A stretch of DNA of 64,000 nucleotides from Thinopyrum elongatum (taxonomy: Eukaryota > Streptophyta > Magnoliopsida > Poales > Poaceae), in NCBI GenBank assembly GCA_011799875.1, contig CM022299.1, forward strand, positions 337,612,447-337,676,446, read 5' to 3'. The notes beneath the pieces were generated by a model that saw nothing but the letters and a program-made list of their open reading frames with translations, had not been told where the DNA came from and ran no database searches. Below, in pieces: positions 11,221 to 21,992 of this stretch (within the stretch, counting starts at the first letter, position 1; each line of letters begins with the position of its first letter). The position numbers were made by a program, and so were the translations under genes.

Positions 11221-11281
11221 TGTTGTACTACATCATTTTGCAATTGCTGTTTAGCTTCTAATATTAACTTGGTGCTTTTAG

Positions 11282-11810
11282 GAACATGTCATTGGTAAAG
11301 ATCCGTGCTTTGACCCTTTCTACATATGGGGCAATGAGATATTGATGAACCATCATCAAGTGAGGAAACTGATAAAGACTATTAGTAAAATGGGTCAAAA
11401 GATGGCAATTAAACTATTTGTTTACACTTTATCCAAGACAACAGTGAACTGCAGCATGGTAAGTAAGAACTCTGCAGCCTTCTTTTTACTGCCCATAATG
11501 AGTTGTGTTAGATGGCAATGTCTGAATCTTTTTCCTTTGCAGTGGTTCTCGAAGCAGTTTACTCAAGATTACCTCTCAAACTACATGATTGGTGGGCATG
11601 CAAAGGTTAAAGTATTTCTACCAGAACACAATGACTCTCTAGATGTACTCATGAGTCATGAAGACAGTGAAGGATGGGCGGTCGGCCATCACAAGGGGTT
11701 GGACTGGAGTTGTGCATGCCTTCTGCATGGAGGAGAGCATAATACGGGCATTCCGCTTCACCTTGTTTAACAACCATATTATCTTTTGCATCTTTCTTTA
11801 CCGTGTTTAA
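11282..11810 (+). pseudogene. B3-type DNA-binding domain gene, two exons (left copy)
   Basis: Exon 11282-11458 follows an acceptor AG and encodes DPCFDPFYIWGNEILMNHHQ and KLFVYTLSKTTVNCSM. It ends at ATG|GTAAGT. The intron is 11459-11542, with a TTTGCAG acceptor. Exon 11543-11810 encodes WFSKQFTQDYLSNYMIGGHA, KVKVFLPEH, then in a shifted frame ITRGWTGVVHAF and RAFRFTLF, ending LYRV and TAA. The pattern of an FxxxYL helix, beta strands, GW, then a final FxFxLF strand is that of plant B3 transcription-factor domains. A +1 frameshift at about 11670-11690 disables the end. Splice sites look intact. The paralog (51113-51557) confirms the shifted frame as original. B3 assignment is by pattern recognition, not a search. 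Confidence 0.62.
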
Positions 11811-11984
11811 TAGTACAAGTATACAACCTTGGTTCATCATTCTTTATTTGGTGCTTATGTAATTCTTGAACATTTGTATTTACGAATCGAATAATGCATT
11901 GGTTGTTTAACCTGATGGATATGAATAAAGTTATAGCCAACTTCCAAATTCAAATTCGATACAATTTTAAATAGCAGCTATTTA

Positions 11985-12760
11985 ATTAGGGTCGAAATAT
12001 GCTCTGCATGTTGGTACGGCGCACACGGTCTGTAAAGCACAAGCGTGTGTGATATACATCATAATCCGACACGGTTTGTAGAGAGGAAACGTGTGCGACC
12101 ATGCACACAGTTGCCGTTTGCAAAGCATGTGTGTTGTCAGACAATATCAAAAATGGTGCGAGCAAACTAAATGTTTGTGATAGTCGCCTTATCGTACATA
12201 GTTTACAATCATGAACTGTTTTGGATGTCGTAGGCATTGTAAATGTTGCACCACATAATAGCGTGTGCGATAGCTATCCTGTACGACACTGGTACGACAG
12301 TCCGATGTTTCATAATCCTATCCGACACTCGTACGATGATTAGGTAATCTTCTTAATTACATATCGCATACGGTTCGGGAGAAGTGAATGTGTGTGATAG
12401 ACTCCTTATCGCACACACTTGGCAATCATGAACTGTTTGTGATGGAGTGCGCATCGTAAACGTTGCACCACATAATAGCGTGTGCAATGGTAATGCCAGC
12501 AAACATGAGTAGCAAAGATGGAGCATTTGGGATATTCGATATTTCACAAACAGTTGTGTGAAGAACCGCGTTTGGGATAGATGCGGGCATTGCATACGCT
12601 TTGTTTTGGAAAATGTATGCATTCCTACTCCATATCCCCGACGGTTTCTGGGTCGTGTGAGAAGGACCCCCCTATCGCCCACACTAGCAAGGCGATGGTT
12701 TAAAATGCCATCGCGGAAAGGGGTTAAAAACCGTTTGTATAGCAGCTCATTGTACCAGTG
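11985..12760 (+). repeat. CACTA-like subterminal repeats and terminus (left)
   Basis: Dense short motifs such as CGCACACGGT, GTGCGATAG and TTTACAATCATGAACTG in both orientations. These are followed by GCGATGGTTTAAAATGCCATC, GGGGTTAAAAACCG and the end GTACCAGTG. In reverse this matches 50382-50920. ORFs here on either strand are artefacts of the repeats. Confidence 0.7.
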
Positions 12761-12918
12761 AACTATCATCCAACATAATCCTAAAGGCTTTACTTAGCAC
12801 AAACACTAATTAAAACATAAAATCACAATCATAATAGTAGCATAATTGTGTGAACACAAGAAAACAGAAAGGAAAAATATTGGGTTGTCTCCCAACAAGC
12901 GCTTTTCTTTAAAGCCTT

Positions 12919-13794
12919 TTAGCTAGGCATTGATAACTTTAAGGATGCTCGTATGAAAGACAAGAATGGAAGCATAAAGAGAGCATCATATAGCATGTGA
13001 AAATCACATTTACGTATAGCATACTTCCTATGCATAGGCATTTTATAAGCAAACAAATTATCCAAACAAGCAAAAACTAGCATATGCAAGGAAGAAGAAT
13101 AAATCATGGAGAATCTCAACATGAAGAGAGGTAATTTAGTAACATAAATATTTCTACAATCATATTTCCCTCTCTCATAATAATTACATGTGGGATCATA
13201 TTCAAATTCAACAATATAGCTATCACATAACATATTCTCTACATGATCCACATGCATGCAAAGTTTACACTCTTCCAAAGTAGTGGGATTATCATCAAAT
13301 AAAGTCATGACCTCTCCAAGCCCACTTTTATCAAAAAATTCATAGAATTGATCATTCTCCAAAGTAGAGGGAACATTATTATCTAAAGTTGGAACTCTTC
13401 CAAACCCAGTTTCAATATTATTGCAAACACTATTATCATATTCATCATGAGGCTTTAATAAATTTTCAAGATCATAGGAATAATCACCCCAACCATGATC
13501 ATTGCAATAACTAGTGGACATAGCAAAATTAGCATCCCCAAGCTTGTAGCTTTGCATATTATTAGCACAATTGACATTAATAGAATTTATCATAACATCA
13601 TTGCAATCATGCTTTTCATTCAATGAGCTATCTTGAATCACTTTATAAATTTCCTCTTTCAACACTTCACCAAAATTTTCAGATTCATGGTTTTCAAGCA
13701 AAACTTCATAGATATAATCAAGCGCACTCTACTCACTAGCAATTGGTTCAACATAATTGGATCTTTTAAAAATATTAGTAAGAGGATGATCCAT
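12919..13794 (-). pseudogene. Conserved accessory ORF of non-autonomous LTR element
   Basis: The likely start is the ATG at 13794-13792 (MDHPLTNIFKRSNYVEPIA), with an in-frame TAG at 13731-13729. From there a single frame runs to the stop at 12919. Recognisable blocks are ENHESENFGEVLKEE, the repeated phrase TGFGRVPTLDN / SGLGEVMTLFD each followed by a TLE motif, SYIVEFEYDP, and MPMHRKYAIRKC. The homologous ORF at 40808-41768 has the same blocks in the same order. There are no catalytic or zinc-finger motifs. I do not recognise the protein. Conservation in two elements of opposite orientation argues that it once encoded something. Confidence 0.6.
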
Positions 13795-13995
13795 CTTTAA
13801 TTTTTTTGTTTCTTTTCTGTTTTCCAGTCATGAAGGCCAAAGGCAAACAAACGAGCAAAAAGGCAAATATTTTTGTGTTTTTGTAAAAACTTTTTTAGAA
13901 GTGGAGGAGATGAAAACAAGAGGCAAACGGCAAATAATGTAAATGCAAGGAGATGAAAGTTTATGCATAGGTACCTGATAGATGTTGATGATGTC

Positions 13996-14013
13996 TCCCC
14001 GGCAACGAGGCTA
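13996..14013 (-). other. Primer binding site (tRNA-Asp type)
   Basis: On the minus strand this reads TAGCCTCGTTGCCGGGGA. It matches 15 of 18 bases complementary to the 3' end of plant tRNA-Asp (TGGCGCCGTTGCCGGGGA) and sits 8 bases inside the LTR end. Confidence 0.75.
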
Positions 14014-14021
14014 GAAATTCA

Positions 14022-15447
14022 TGATAGCTCATTGAATGCAAACCGAGGCCTGGGCCCGTCATCTAGCCGGCCAAACAGACCAAAAAAGTCCCAGGTCCAC
14101 CCAGAAGATCCCAAAAAAATAGTGACTATCTGGGGGACCTCTCGAAGAGCCAGGATGCAGAGCTCCTCACTTTTCTTCTAGCCAACTGGAGTATATTGCT
14201 ACTTGTGAGCTGCATTGGGATTTCCTCAAAGAGGAGAGGATGATGCAATATAGTAGCGATAAGTATTTCCCTCTGTTATGAAACTAAGGTTATCAATACA
14301 GTAGGAGAACCAAGCAACACTATGTAAACAACACATGCACACAAACAACAAACACTTGCAACCCAACGTGTAGAGGGGTTGTCAATCCCTCAACGGTTAC
14401 GAGCAAGATTAAATTGTATAGGTTTTGATAGATAGATCTGACAAAAATACAAAATAAAATAAAGAAAGAAAAACTACAGCAAGGTATTTTTAGGATTTTA
14501 TATGTGATAAAAGTAGACCCGGGGCCAATAGATTTCACTAGTGGCTTCTCTCGAGAAAATAGCATACGGTGGGTAAAAAATTTACTATTGGTAAATTGAT
14601 ATAAAAGCAAATAATTATGATGATATCCAAGGCAATGATCATACATAGGCATCACGTCCGAGATTAGTAGACTGAAACGATTCTGCATCTACTACTATTA
14701 CTCCACACATCGACCGCTATCCAGCATGCATCTAGTGTTTAAGTTCATGGAAAAACGTAGTAATGCTTTAAGCAAGATGACATGATGTAGACAAGATAAA
14801 CTCACATATGAATAAACCCCATCTTTTTACCCTTAATAGCAACAATACATACGTGTCATGTCCCTTTCTGTCACTGGGATTGAGCACCGCAAGATCGAAC
14901 CCATTACAAAGCACCTCTTCCCATGGCAAGATAAATCAATCTATTTGGCCAAACCAAACCAATATATCGGAGAAGAAATACGAAGCTATATTAATCATGC
15001 ATAAAAGAGTTCAGAGAAAACCCAAATAATATTCATGGATAGATCTGATCATAAACTCACAATTCATCGGATCCCAACAAACATACCGCAAAAAAGAATT
15101 ACATCGGATAGAACTCCAAGAACATCAAGGAGAACATTGTATTGAGGAACATCGAGAGAGAAGAAGCCATCTAGCTACTAACTGTGGACTTGTAGGTCTT
15201 TGGTAAACTACTCACGGATCATCGGAGGGGAGGCAAGGTTGATGTAGAGCCCCTCCGTGATTGATTCCCCCTCCAGCAGAGTGCCAGAAAGGGTCCCCAG
15301 ATGGGATCTCTCGAGAATAGAGGCTTGCGGCGATAGAAAAAGTATTTTGTGGACTCCCTGGTAGGTTTTCTGTTTTTCGAGCATTTATAGAGGCGGAGTA
15401 AGGTCAAACGGAGGCTTGTGGGCCCCACTAATCACCAGGGCACACCC
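14022..15447 (-). repeat. 5' LTR of minus-strand element, inner piece
   Basis: This is the PBS-proximal part of the LTR whose outer piece is 37886-38204; together they make about 1.74 kb. No coding sequence. Near 15410-15447 it holds one arm of a hairpin (GGGCCCCACTAATCACCAGG), whose other arm lies beyond the Athila insertion at 37890-37925. Confidence 0.75.
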
Positions 15448-16968
15448 TGATACGTCCATTTTGCATCATGTTTTCCTACCATTATTTATAATGTTTTTAT
15501 GCATAATAATGTCTTTTGGAGTATTTCTAATGCCTTTTCTCTCATATTATGCAACTCTTACACAAAGAGGGAGAATACCGGCAGCTGGAATTCTGGACTT
15601 GGAAAAGCTACGTCAGAGTTACCTATTCTGCACATCTCCAAATAAGCTGAAAATTTACGGAGAATTGTTTAGGAATATATGAAGAATATTGGAGCAAATA
15701 ACTACCAGAGGGGGCCCACCAGGTGCGCACAACCCACCTAGGCGCGCGAGGGAGCCCAGGCGCGCCCTGGTGGGTTGTGCCCTCCTCGGCCCACCTCCGG
15801 TGCCCTCTTCTGGTGTATAAGTCATTTTAACCTAGAAAAAATAGGGGGGGTGACTTTCGGGACGAAGCGCCGCCGTCTCGAGGCGGAACTTGAGCAGGAG
15901 CACTTTTGCCCTCCGGCGGAGCGATTCCCCCGGGGGGAACTTCCCTCCCGGAGGGGGAAACCATCGTCATCGTCATCACCAACAACTCTCCCATCTTTGG
16001 GAGGGCCATCTCCATCAACATCTTCAACAACACCATCTCCTCTCAAACCCTAGTTCATCTCTTGTGTTCAATCTTTGTACCGGAACCTTAGATTGGTGCT
16101 TGTGGGTGACTAGTAGTGTTGATTACATCTTGTAGTTGATTACTATATGGTTTATTTGGTGGAAGATTATATGTTCAGATCCATTATGCTATTTCATACC
16201 CCTTTGATCTTGAGCATGATTATTATTTGTGAGTAGTTACTTTTGTTCTTGAGGTCACGGGAGAAGTCATGTTGCAAGTAATCATGTGAACTTGATATGT
16301 GTTTGATATTTTGATGATATGTATGTTGTGATTCCCTTAGTGGTGTCATGTGAACGTCGACTACATGGCACTTCGCGATATTTGGGCCTAAGGAAATGCA
16401 TTGTGGAGTAGTTATTAGATGATGTGTTGCTAGAGTGACATAAGCTTAATCCCTAGTTTATGCGCTACTTCGTAAGGGACTGATTTGGATCCAAAACTTT
16501 AATGCTATGGTTAGATTTTATCTTAATACTTTTCTCGTAGTTGCGGATGCTTGAGAGGGGGTTAATCATAAGTAGGAGGTTTGTTCAAGTAAGAACAGCA
16601 CCTAAGCACCGGTCCACCCACATATCAAATTATCAAAGTAGCGAACACGAATCAAACCAACATGATGAAAGTGATATGATGAAATTCCCGTGTACCCTCA
16701 AGAACGCTTTGCTTATCATAAGAGACCATTTTGGCCTGTCCTTTTACCACAAAAGGATTGGGCTACCTTGCTACACATTATTTACCATTTCCGTTACTTG
16801 CTCGTTACAAATTATCTTGCTATCAAACTATCCGTTACCGACTATTTCAGTGCTTGCAGAAAATACCTTGCTGAGAACCACTTGTCATTTCCTTCTGCTC
16901 CTCGTTGGGTTCGACACTCTTACTTATCGAAAGGGCTATGATTGATCCCCTATACTTGTGGGTCATCA
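15448..16968 (+). repeat. 5' LTR, Athila element (1521 bp)
   Basis: Begins TGATACGTCCATTTTGCATC and ends TTGTGGGTCATCA. It contains a GC-rich imperfect hairpin (15725-15747 with 15760-15782, 20 of 23 paired) and a TATA-like GTATAAG at about 15815. An AACCCTAG segment lies near 16045. It pairs with 36364-37885. Confidence 0.93.
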
Positions 16969-16979
16969 AGGATCTTTTC

Positions 16980-16997
16980 TGGCACCATTGCCGGGGA
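16980..16997 (+). other. Primer binding site (tRNA-Asp type), Athila element
   Basis: TGGCACCATTGCCGGGGA matches the complement of the tRNA-Asp 3' end at 16 of 18 positions and starts 11 bases after the LTR. Both mismatches could be G-to-A decay. Confidence 0.85.
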
Positions 16998-17059
16998 GTG
17001 AAGCGCTCTTGGTAAGGGAAAATTATTACTAAGTGCTGAAATTTATTGTCACTTGTTAC

Positions 17060-18979
17060 TATGGAGAATCATCCTTTGAGGGGTATGTTCGGGGTATCTT
17101 CACCTCGACCGGAACCACAATTAGCTACCCCTCACCTACTGCACCTACTGAAAATATTGGTTATGAAATTCCTTCGGGTATGATAGAACAACTGCTAGCT
17201 AATCCTTATGCAGGAGATGGAACTGAACATCCTGATATGCACTTGATATATGTCGATGAAATTTGTGCATTATTTAAGCTTGCAGGTTTGCCTGGAGATG
17301 AAGCTAAGAAGAAGGTTTTCCCTTTATCTTTGAAGGGAAAAGCATTGGCATGGTATAGGCTATGCGATGATATTGGATCTTGGAACTGGAATAGATTGAA
17401 ATTGGAATTTCACCAAAAAATTTATCCTATGCATCTAGTTCATCGTGTTCGGAGTTATATATATAATTTTTGGCCTCGTGAAGGAGAAAGTATCGCTCTA
17501 GCTTGGGGGAGGCTTAAGTCAATATTATATTCATGCCCCAATCATGAGCTCTCAAGAGAAATTATTATTCAAAAAAATTATGCTCGGCTTTCTCATGATG
17601 ATCGATCCATGGTCGATACTTCTTGTACTGGTTCTTTTATGAAGAAGACTATTGAATTCAGGTGGGATCTTTTAGAAAGAATTAAATGCAACTCTGAAGA
17701 TTGGGAACTCGACGAAGGTAAAGAGTCAGGTATTAAGCTTGAGTTTGATTGTGTTAAATCTTTTATGAATACCGATGCTTTTCAGAAGTTTAGCACTAAA
17801 TATGGGCTTGACTATGAGATAGTAGCCTTCTTTTGTGAATCATTTGCTACTCATGTTGATCTCCCTAAGGAGAAGTGGTTTAAATATCATCCAGCTATCA
17901 AAGAAGAAATTAAAGAGCCCAACATAGCTAAGGATGAAACTATTATTTATAATGTTGACCCAGTTGTTCCTACTGCTTCTATTGAAAAACCACCTTTCCC
18001 TGTTAGGATAAAGGAACATGCTAAGGTTTCAGCTGTGGTTTGCAAAAGTAATATCAGAGCACCTAAACCTGCTGAAAAAATTAAAGTAGAACCTAGTGTT
18101 GCTATGGTTAAAGATCTCTTGGTAGAAAATATTGATGGGCATGTTATTTACTTCTGTGAGGAAGCTACTAGAATTGCCAAACCCGATGAAAAAGATAAAC
18201 ATAGACCTGTTGTTGGCATGCTTGTTGTCTCAGTTAAAATAGGAGATCATTGTTATCATGGTTTATGTGATTTAGGTGCTAGTGTGAGTGCTATTCCTTT
18301 TACCTTATACCAAGAAATTATAAATGACATAGCACCCGCTGAAATAGAAGACATAGATGTTACTATTAAACTTGCTAATAGAGACACCATCACACCACTT
18401 GGAATTGTTAGAGATGTTGAAGTCTTGTGTGGGAAAATAAAATACCCTACTGATTTTCTAGTTCTTGGTTCCCCACAAGATGACTTCTATCCCATTATCT
18501 TTGGTAGACCTTTCTTGAACACTGTCAATGCTACTATTGATTGTCATAAACAAACTGTCAGTGTTAGCTTTGGTGATGAGTCTCATGAGTTTAATTTTTC
18601 CAAGTTTAATAGACAACCTCATGAGAAAGAATTACGTAGTAAGGATGAAATAATTGGTCTTGCTTCTATTGCCATGCCTCCTACTGATCCACTAGAAAAA
18701 TATTTGCTAGACCAAGAAAATGATATGCATATGAATGGAAGAAATGAGATAGATAAAATTTTCTTTGAACAACGACCTCTGCTCAAACATAATTTGCCTA
18801 TTGAGACTCTAGGAGGCCCTCCTCCACCTAAAGTTGATCCTGTGTTTGAATTGAAACAATTGCCTGACACTTTGAAATATGCTTATCTTGATGAGAAAAA
18901 GATATATCCTTTTATTATTAGTGCTAACCTTTCAGAACATGAAGAAGAGATATTATTGAAAGTTCTGAAGAAGCACTAA
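17060..18979 (+). pseudogene. Athila gag-protease
   Basis: Gag probably starts at the ATG at 17060 (MENHPLRGMFGVSSPRPEPQ). A frameshift near 17110-17150 moves it into the long frame that runs to 18979. Gag core motifs include AKKKVFPLSLKGKALAWYRL and WNRLKLEFHQKIYP. The aspartic protease follows with GLCDLGASVSAIPFTLY (a DLGAS active site) and the flap/second half ILGSPQDDFYPIIFGRPFL. The frame ends with TAA at 18977-18979, although the sequence homologous to the RT upstream region continues. Gag would form the particle, and the protease would process the polyprotein. This copy is inactive. Confidence 0.88.
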
Positions 18980-19768
18980 GCTGCTATTGGAGATACTCTT
19001 GATGATCTTAAGGGCATTAGTACCACTCTTTGTCAGCACAAGATTAATATGGAACCTGATGCTAAACCCGTTGTTGATCATCAATGACGCTTGAACCCTA
19101 AAATGAAAGAAGTGGTAAGAACTAAAATATTAAAGCTTCTGGAAGCAGGTATAATCTATCCCATAGCTGATAGTAGATGGGTAAGTCCCATTCATTGTGT
19201 CCCTAAGAAGGGAGGTATTACTGTTGTTCCTAATGATAAGAATGAACTCATTCCACAAAGAATTGTTACTGGCTTTAGAATGGTTATTGATTTTAGAAAA
19301 TTAAATAAAGCAACTAGAAAAGATCATTACGCCTTGCCTTTTATTGATCAAATGTTAGAAAGATTATCAAAGCATACACACTTTTTCTTCCTTGATGGAT
19401 ATTCTGGTTTTTCTCAAATACCTGTTTCACAACCTGATCAAGAGAAAACCACCTTTACTTGCCCTTTTGGAACTTATGCTTATAGATGTATGCCTTTTGG
19501 TTTATGCAATGCACCTGCTACCTTTCAAAGATGTATGACTGTTATATTCTCTGATTTTTGTGAAAAGATCGTTGAGGTTTTCATGGATGATTTTTCTGTA
19601 TATGAATCTTCTTTTGATGATTGCTTAAGCAACCTTGATCGAGTTTTGCAGAGATGTGAGCAACTAATCTTGTCTTCAATTGGGAGAAGTGCCACTTTAT
19701 GGTTAATGAAGGTATTGTCCTGGGACATAAAATCTCTGAATGAGGTATTGAGGTGGATAAAGCTATAG
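18980..19768 (+). pseudogene. Athila reverse transcriptase
   Basis: Same frame as gag-protease after the TAA and a second stop (TGA at 19085-19087). Visible RT blocks: NPKMKEVVRTKILKLLEAGI, VSPIHCVPKKGGITVVPNDK, MVIDFRKLNKATRKDHYALP, FLDGYSGFSQI and the catalytic VFMDDFSVY. The KKGGITVV/ELIPQRIVTG insert is characteristic of Athila. Past about 19660 the frame shifts: the true continuation (GIVLGHKISE) is in the frame of the next segment. Confidence 0.9.
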
Positions 19769-20420
19769 TTGATGCAATTGAGAAAATGCCATGTCCTAGA
19801 GATATCAAAGGTATTCGTAGTTTTCTCGGTCATTCTGGTTCCTATAGGAGGTTTATTAAAGTCTTCTCAAAAATTTCTAGGCCTCTTACAAATCTTTTAC
19901 AAAAGGATGTTCCATTTGTTTTTTATGATGATTGTGTAGAAACCTTTGAAACACTTAAGAAAGCCTTAACTTCTGCACCTATTGTTCAACCACCTGATTG
20001 GAACTTGCCTTTTGAAATTATGTGTGATGCTAGTGATTATGTTGTTGGTGCTATTCTAGGACAAAGTGTTGATAAGAAACTAAACGTTATTCATTATGCT
20101 AGCAAAATTCTAGACAGTGCCCAAAGAAATTATGCTACTACTGAAAAATAATTTTTAGCAGTTGTGTTTGCTTGTGACAAATTTAGATCTTACATTGTTG
20201 ATTCTAAAGTTATTGTTCACACCGATCATGCTGCTATTAAATATCTTATGGAAAAGAAAGATGCTAAACCTAGACTCATTAGGTGGGTTCTCTTGCTACA
20301 AGAATTTAATTTACATATAACTGATAGAAAAGGAGCTGAGAACCCCGTAGCTGTTAACTTATCTAGGTTAGAGAATATCCTTGATGACCCACTACCCATT
20401 GATGATAGCTTTCCTGATGA
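19700..20420 (+). pseudogene. Athila RNase H
   Basis: Thumb/connection motifs KGIRSFLGHSGSYRRFIKVF and PLTNLLQKD lead into RNase H ([56 protein letters not shown]). A TAA at 20149-20151 splits the domain. The DASD, E and HTDH acidic residues expected for catalysis are mostly visible. No additional archaeal-type RNase H follows, as expected for Athila and unlike the Tat elements in the window. Confidence 0.85.
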
Positions 20421-21765
20421 ACAATTAGCTGCAATAAATGTTTCTCATAATAGTCCTTGGTATGCTGACTATGCTAATTATATTGTTGCTAAATACATAC
20501 CACCTAGTTTCACATACCTACAAAAGAAAAAGTTCTTCTATGATTTAAGACGTTACTTTTGGGATGCCCCACATCTTTATAAAGGAGTAGATGGTATTAT
20601 TAGACATTGTGTACCTGAGCATGAACAGGAACAAATCCTACGGAAATGTCACTCCGAAGCTTATGGAGGGCATCATGCGGGAGATAGAACTGCTCACATG
20701 GTATTGCAATCTGGTTTTTATTTGCCTACTCTCTTCAAGGATGCTCGTAAGTTTGTTTTATCTTGTGATGAATGTCAACAAATTGGTAATATTGGTAAGC
20801 GTCAAGAAATGCCTATGAATTATTCACTTGCTGTCGAACCATTTGATGTTTGGGGTTTTGATTATATGGGACCTTTTCCTTCCTCTAATGGGTATACACA
20901 TATTCTGGTTGCTGTTGATTATGTTACTAAGTGGGTAGAAGCTATTCCAACTAGTAGTGCTGATCATAACACTTCCATTAAAATGCTTAAAGAAGTTATT
21001 TTCCCAAGGTTTGGAGTCCCTATATATTTAATGACTGATGGTGGTTCACACTTTATTCATGGTGCTTTCCGTAAAATGCTTGCTAAATATGATGTTAACC
21101 ATAGAATTGCATCACCCTATCATCCTCAATCTAGTGGTCAAGTTGAACTTAGCAATATAGAAATAAACTAATATTACAGAAAACTGTTAATAGGTCCCAA
21201 AAGAATTGGTCTAAGGAATTGGATGATGCACTTTGGGCCTACCGAACAGCATATAAAAATCCTATGGGTATGTCTCCCTATAAAATGTTCTATGGAAAAG
21301 CTTGTCATTTGCCTCTTGAGTTAGAATATAAAGCATATTGGGCAATTAAAGAACTCAACTATGATTTCAAACTTGCCGGTGAAAAGAGGTTATTTGATAT
21401 TAGCTCACTTGATGAATGGAGAACCCAAGCCTATGAAAATGCCAAATTATATAAAGAAAAAGTTAAAAGATGGCATGACAAGAGAATCCAAAAGCGGGAA
21501 TTCAAAGTTGGAGAATATGTTCTTTTGTACAACTCTCGTTTCAGATTCTTTGCAGGAAAACTTCTCTCTAAATGGGAAGGACCATACATCATCGAAGAGG
21601 TTTACCGCTCTGGAGCTATCAAAATAAATAATGCCGAAGGTGGTCAATGGGCAAAGAATTAGACATTATATTTCAGGTACGCCTATTAATGTTGAAAGCA
21701 ATATTATTCAAACCATGACACCTGAGGAATACATAAAAGAGACTTTCTGGAACACTCCAGAATAA
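20421..21765 (+). pseudogene. Athila integrase
   Basis: Zinc-binding H-H-C-C module ([17 protein letters not shown] ... [10 protein letters not shown]), catalytic core [29 protein letters not shown] and [12 protein letters not shown] (D, D, E). The C-terminal domain ends with KWEGPYIIEEVYRSGAIKI. Frameshifts occur near 21165 and near 21635. The C-terminal tail continues in the last frame to PINVESNIIQTMTPEEYIK and the stop TAA at 21763-21765. No chromodomain is present. Confidence 0.87.
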
Positions 21766-21886
21766 TTAAAAAAGAGGAGGTACGTGATACGGTAAGTAAA
21801 CGGACTCTGAAAAATCCGCAAAAATATTTTCTGTCAGTTTTGGAATATATTTAAAATTAGGAAAATAAGAAACAACCAGGAAGGCA

Positions 21887-21948
21887 CCCGAGGAGGGCAC
21901 AAGACACCCTGGCCCTGGCACGCCTTGGTGTCTTGTGCCCACCTCGGG
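21887..21948 (+). repeat. Strong hairpin between pol and downstream ORF
   Basis: Arms 21887-21908 and 21927-21948 pair at 21 of 22 positions around an 18-base loop (arm CCCGAGGAGGGCACAAGACA...). Similar GC-rich hairpins built on a GGCACAACCCACC-type arm occur inside the element's LTRs. Possible roles are RNA structure or packaging; this is inference. Confidence 0.7.
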
Positions 21949-21985
21949 AACCTCCCGTTTGCTTGTTTCCCAAGATAAAAAATCT

Positions 21986-21992
21986 TTATATA
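21986..21992 (+). promoter_or_regulatory. TATA-like motif upstream of the third Athila ORF
   Basis: TTATATA, inside CTTTATATACCC, lies about 85 bases before the ATG at 22075. A C-rich stretch and TTCTTCTTTCTTG pyrimidine tract follow, resembling a plant leader. It could mark an internal promoter. Motif evidence only. Confidence 0.35.

Larger units (their letters stand above)
9878..11281 (+). other. Intron-like non-coding stretch of left CACTA-like element
   Basis: AT-rich sequence between the first-exon ORF and the first B3 exon, ending at an acceptor-like TGCTTTTAG (AG at 11280-11281). Its second half (from about 10430) aligns in reverse to 51565-52040 of the right copy. The first half holds loose repeats of a TATTTGGTTG/TTTAGC phrase. 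Two MITEs sit inside it. No ORF of interest. Confidence 0.55.
8098..12760 (+). mobile_element. CACTA-like transposon carrying a B3-type gene (left copy)
   Basis: Element ends at 12760 with ...GTACCAGTG, the inverted form of CACTGGTAC..., matching the terminus of the right copy at 50382. Inside the terminus, 11985-12760 is packed with short repeats of both orientations (variants of CGCACACGGTTTG), typical of CACTA subterminal regions. The outer left part carries ~350-bp tandem units, then a promoter/5'UTR, a first exon at 9461, and B3-like exons at 11282-11810. No transposase is seen, so it is probably non-autonomous. Its other terminus is upstream of the window, apparently separated by the Tat element. 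The whole body is collinear in reverse with 50382-54600. Assignment to CACTA rests on the CACTG end and subterminal structure. Confidence 0.7.
12761..15447 (-). mobile_element. Non-autonomous Athila-type LTR element on minus strand (Sabrina-like), left piece
   Basis: Reading leftwards from 38204: LTR start TGATACGTCTCCAACGTATC, interrupted at 37886 by the Athila insertion, resumed at 15447, and ending at 14022. Then a tRNA-Asp-type primer binding site (13996-14013), an accessory ORF (13794-12919), and a conserved AAGCGCTTGTTGGGAGACAA motif near 12870-12905. The rest is beyond the CACTA-like element that abuts at 12760. No gag-pol is visible. It shares the LTR start, primer site, ORF and motif with the complete element at 39064-46575. 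The Sabrina-like label is from memory. Confidence 0.75.

Noticed and set aside
12353..12769. 138-codon minus ORF at the CACTA-like terminus
   Set aside because: It spans subterminal repeats and the terminus itself. Its frame is not conserved in the paralog at 50382-50920.
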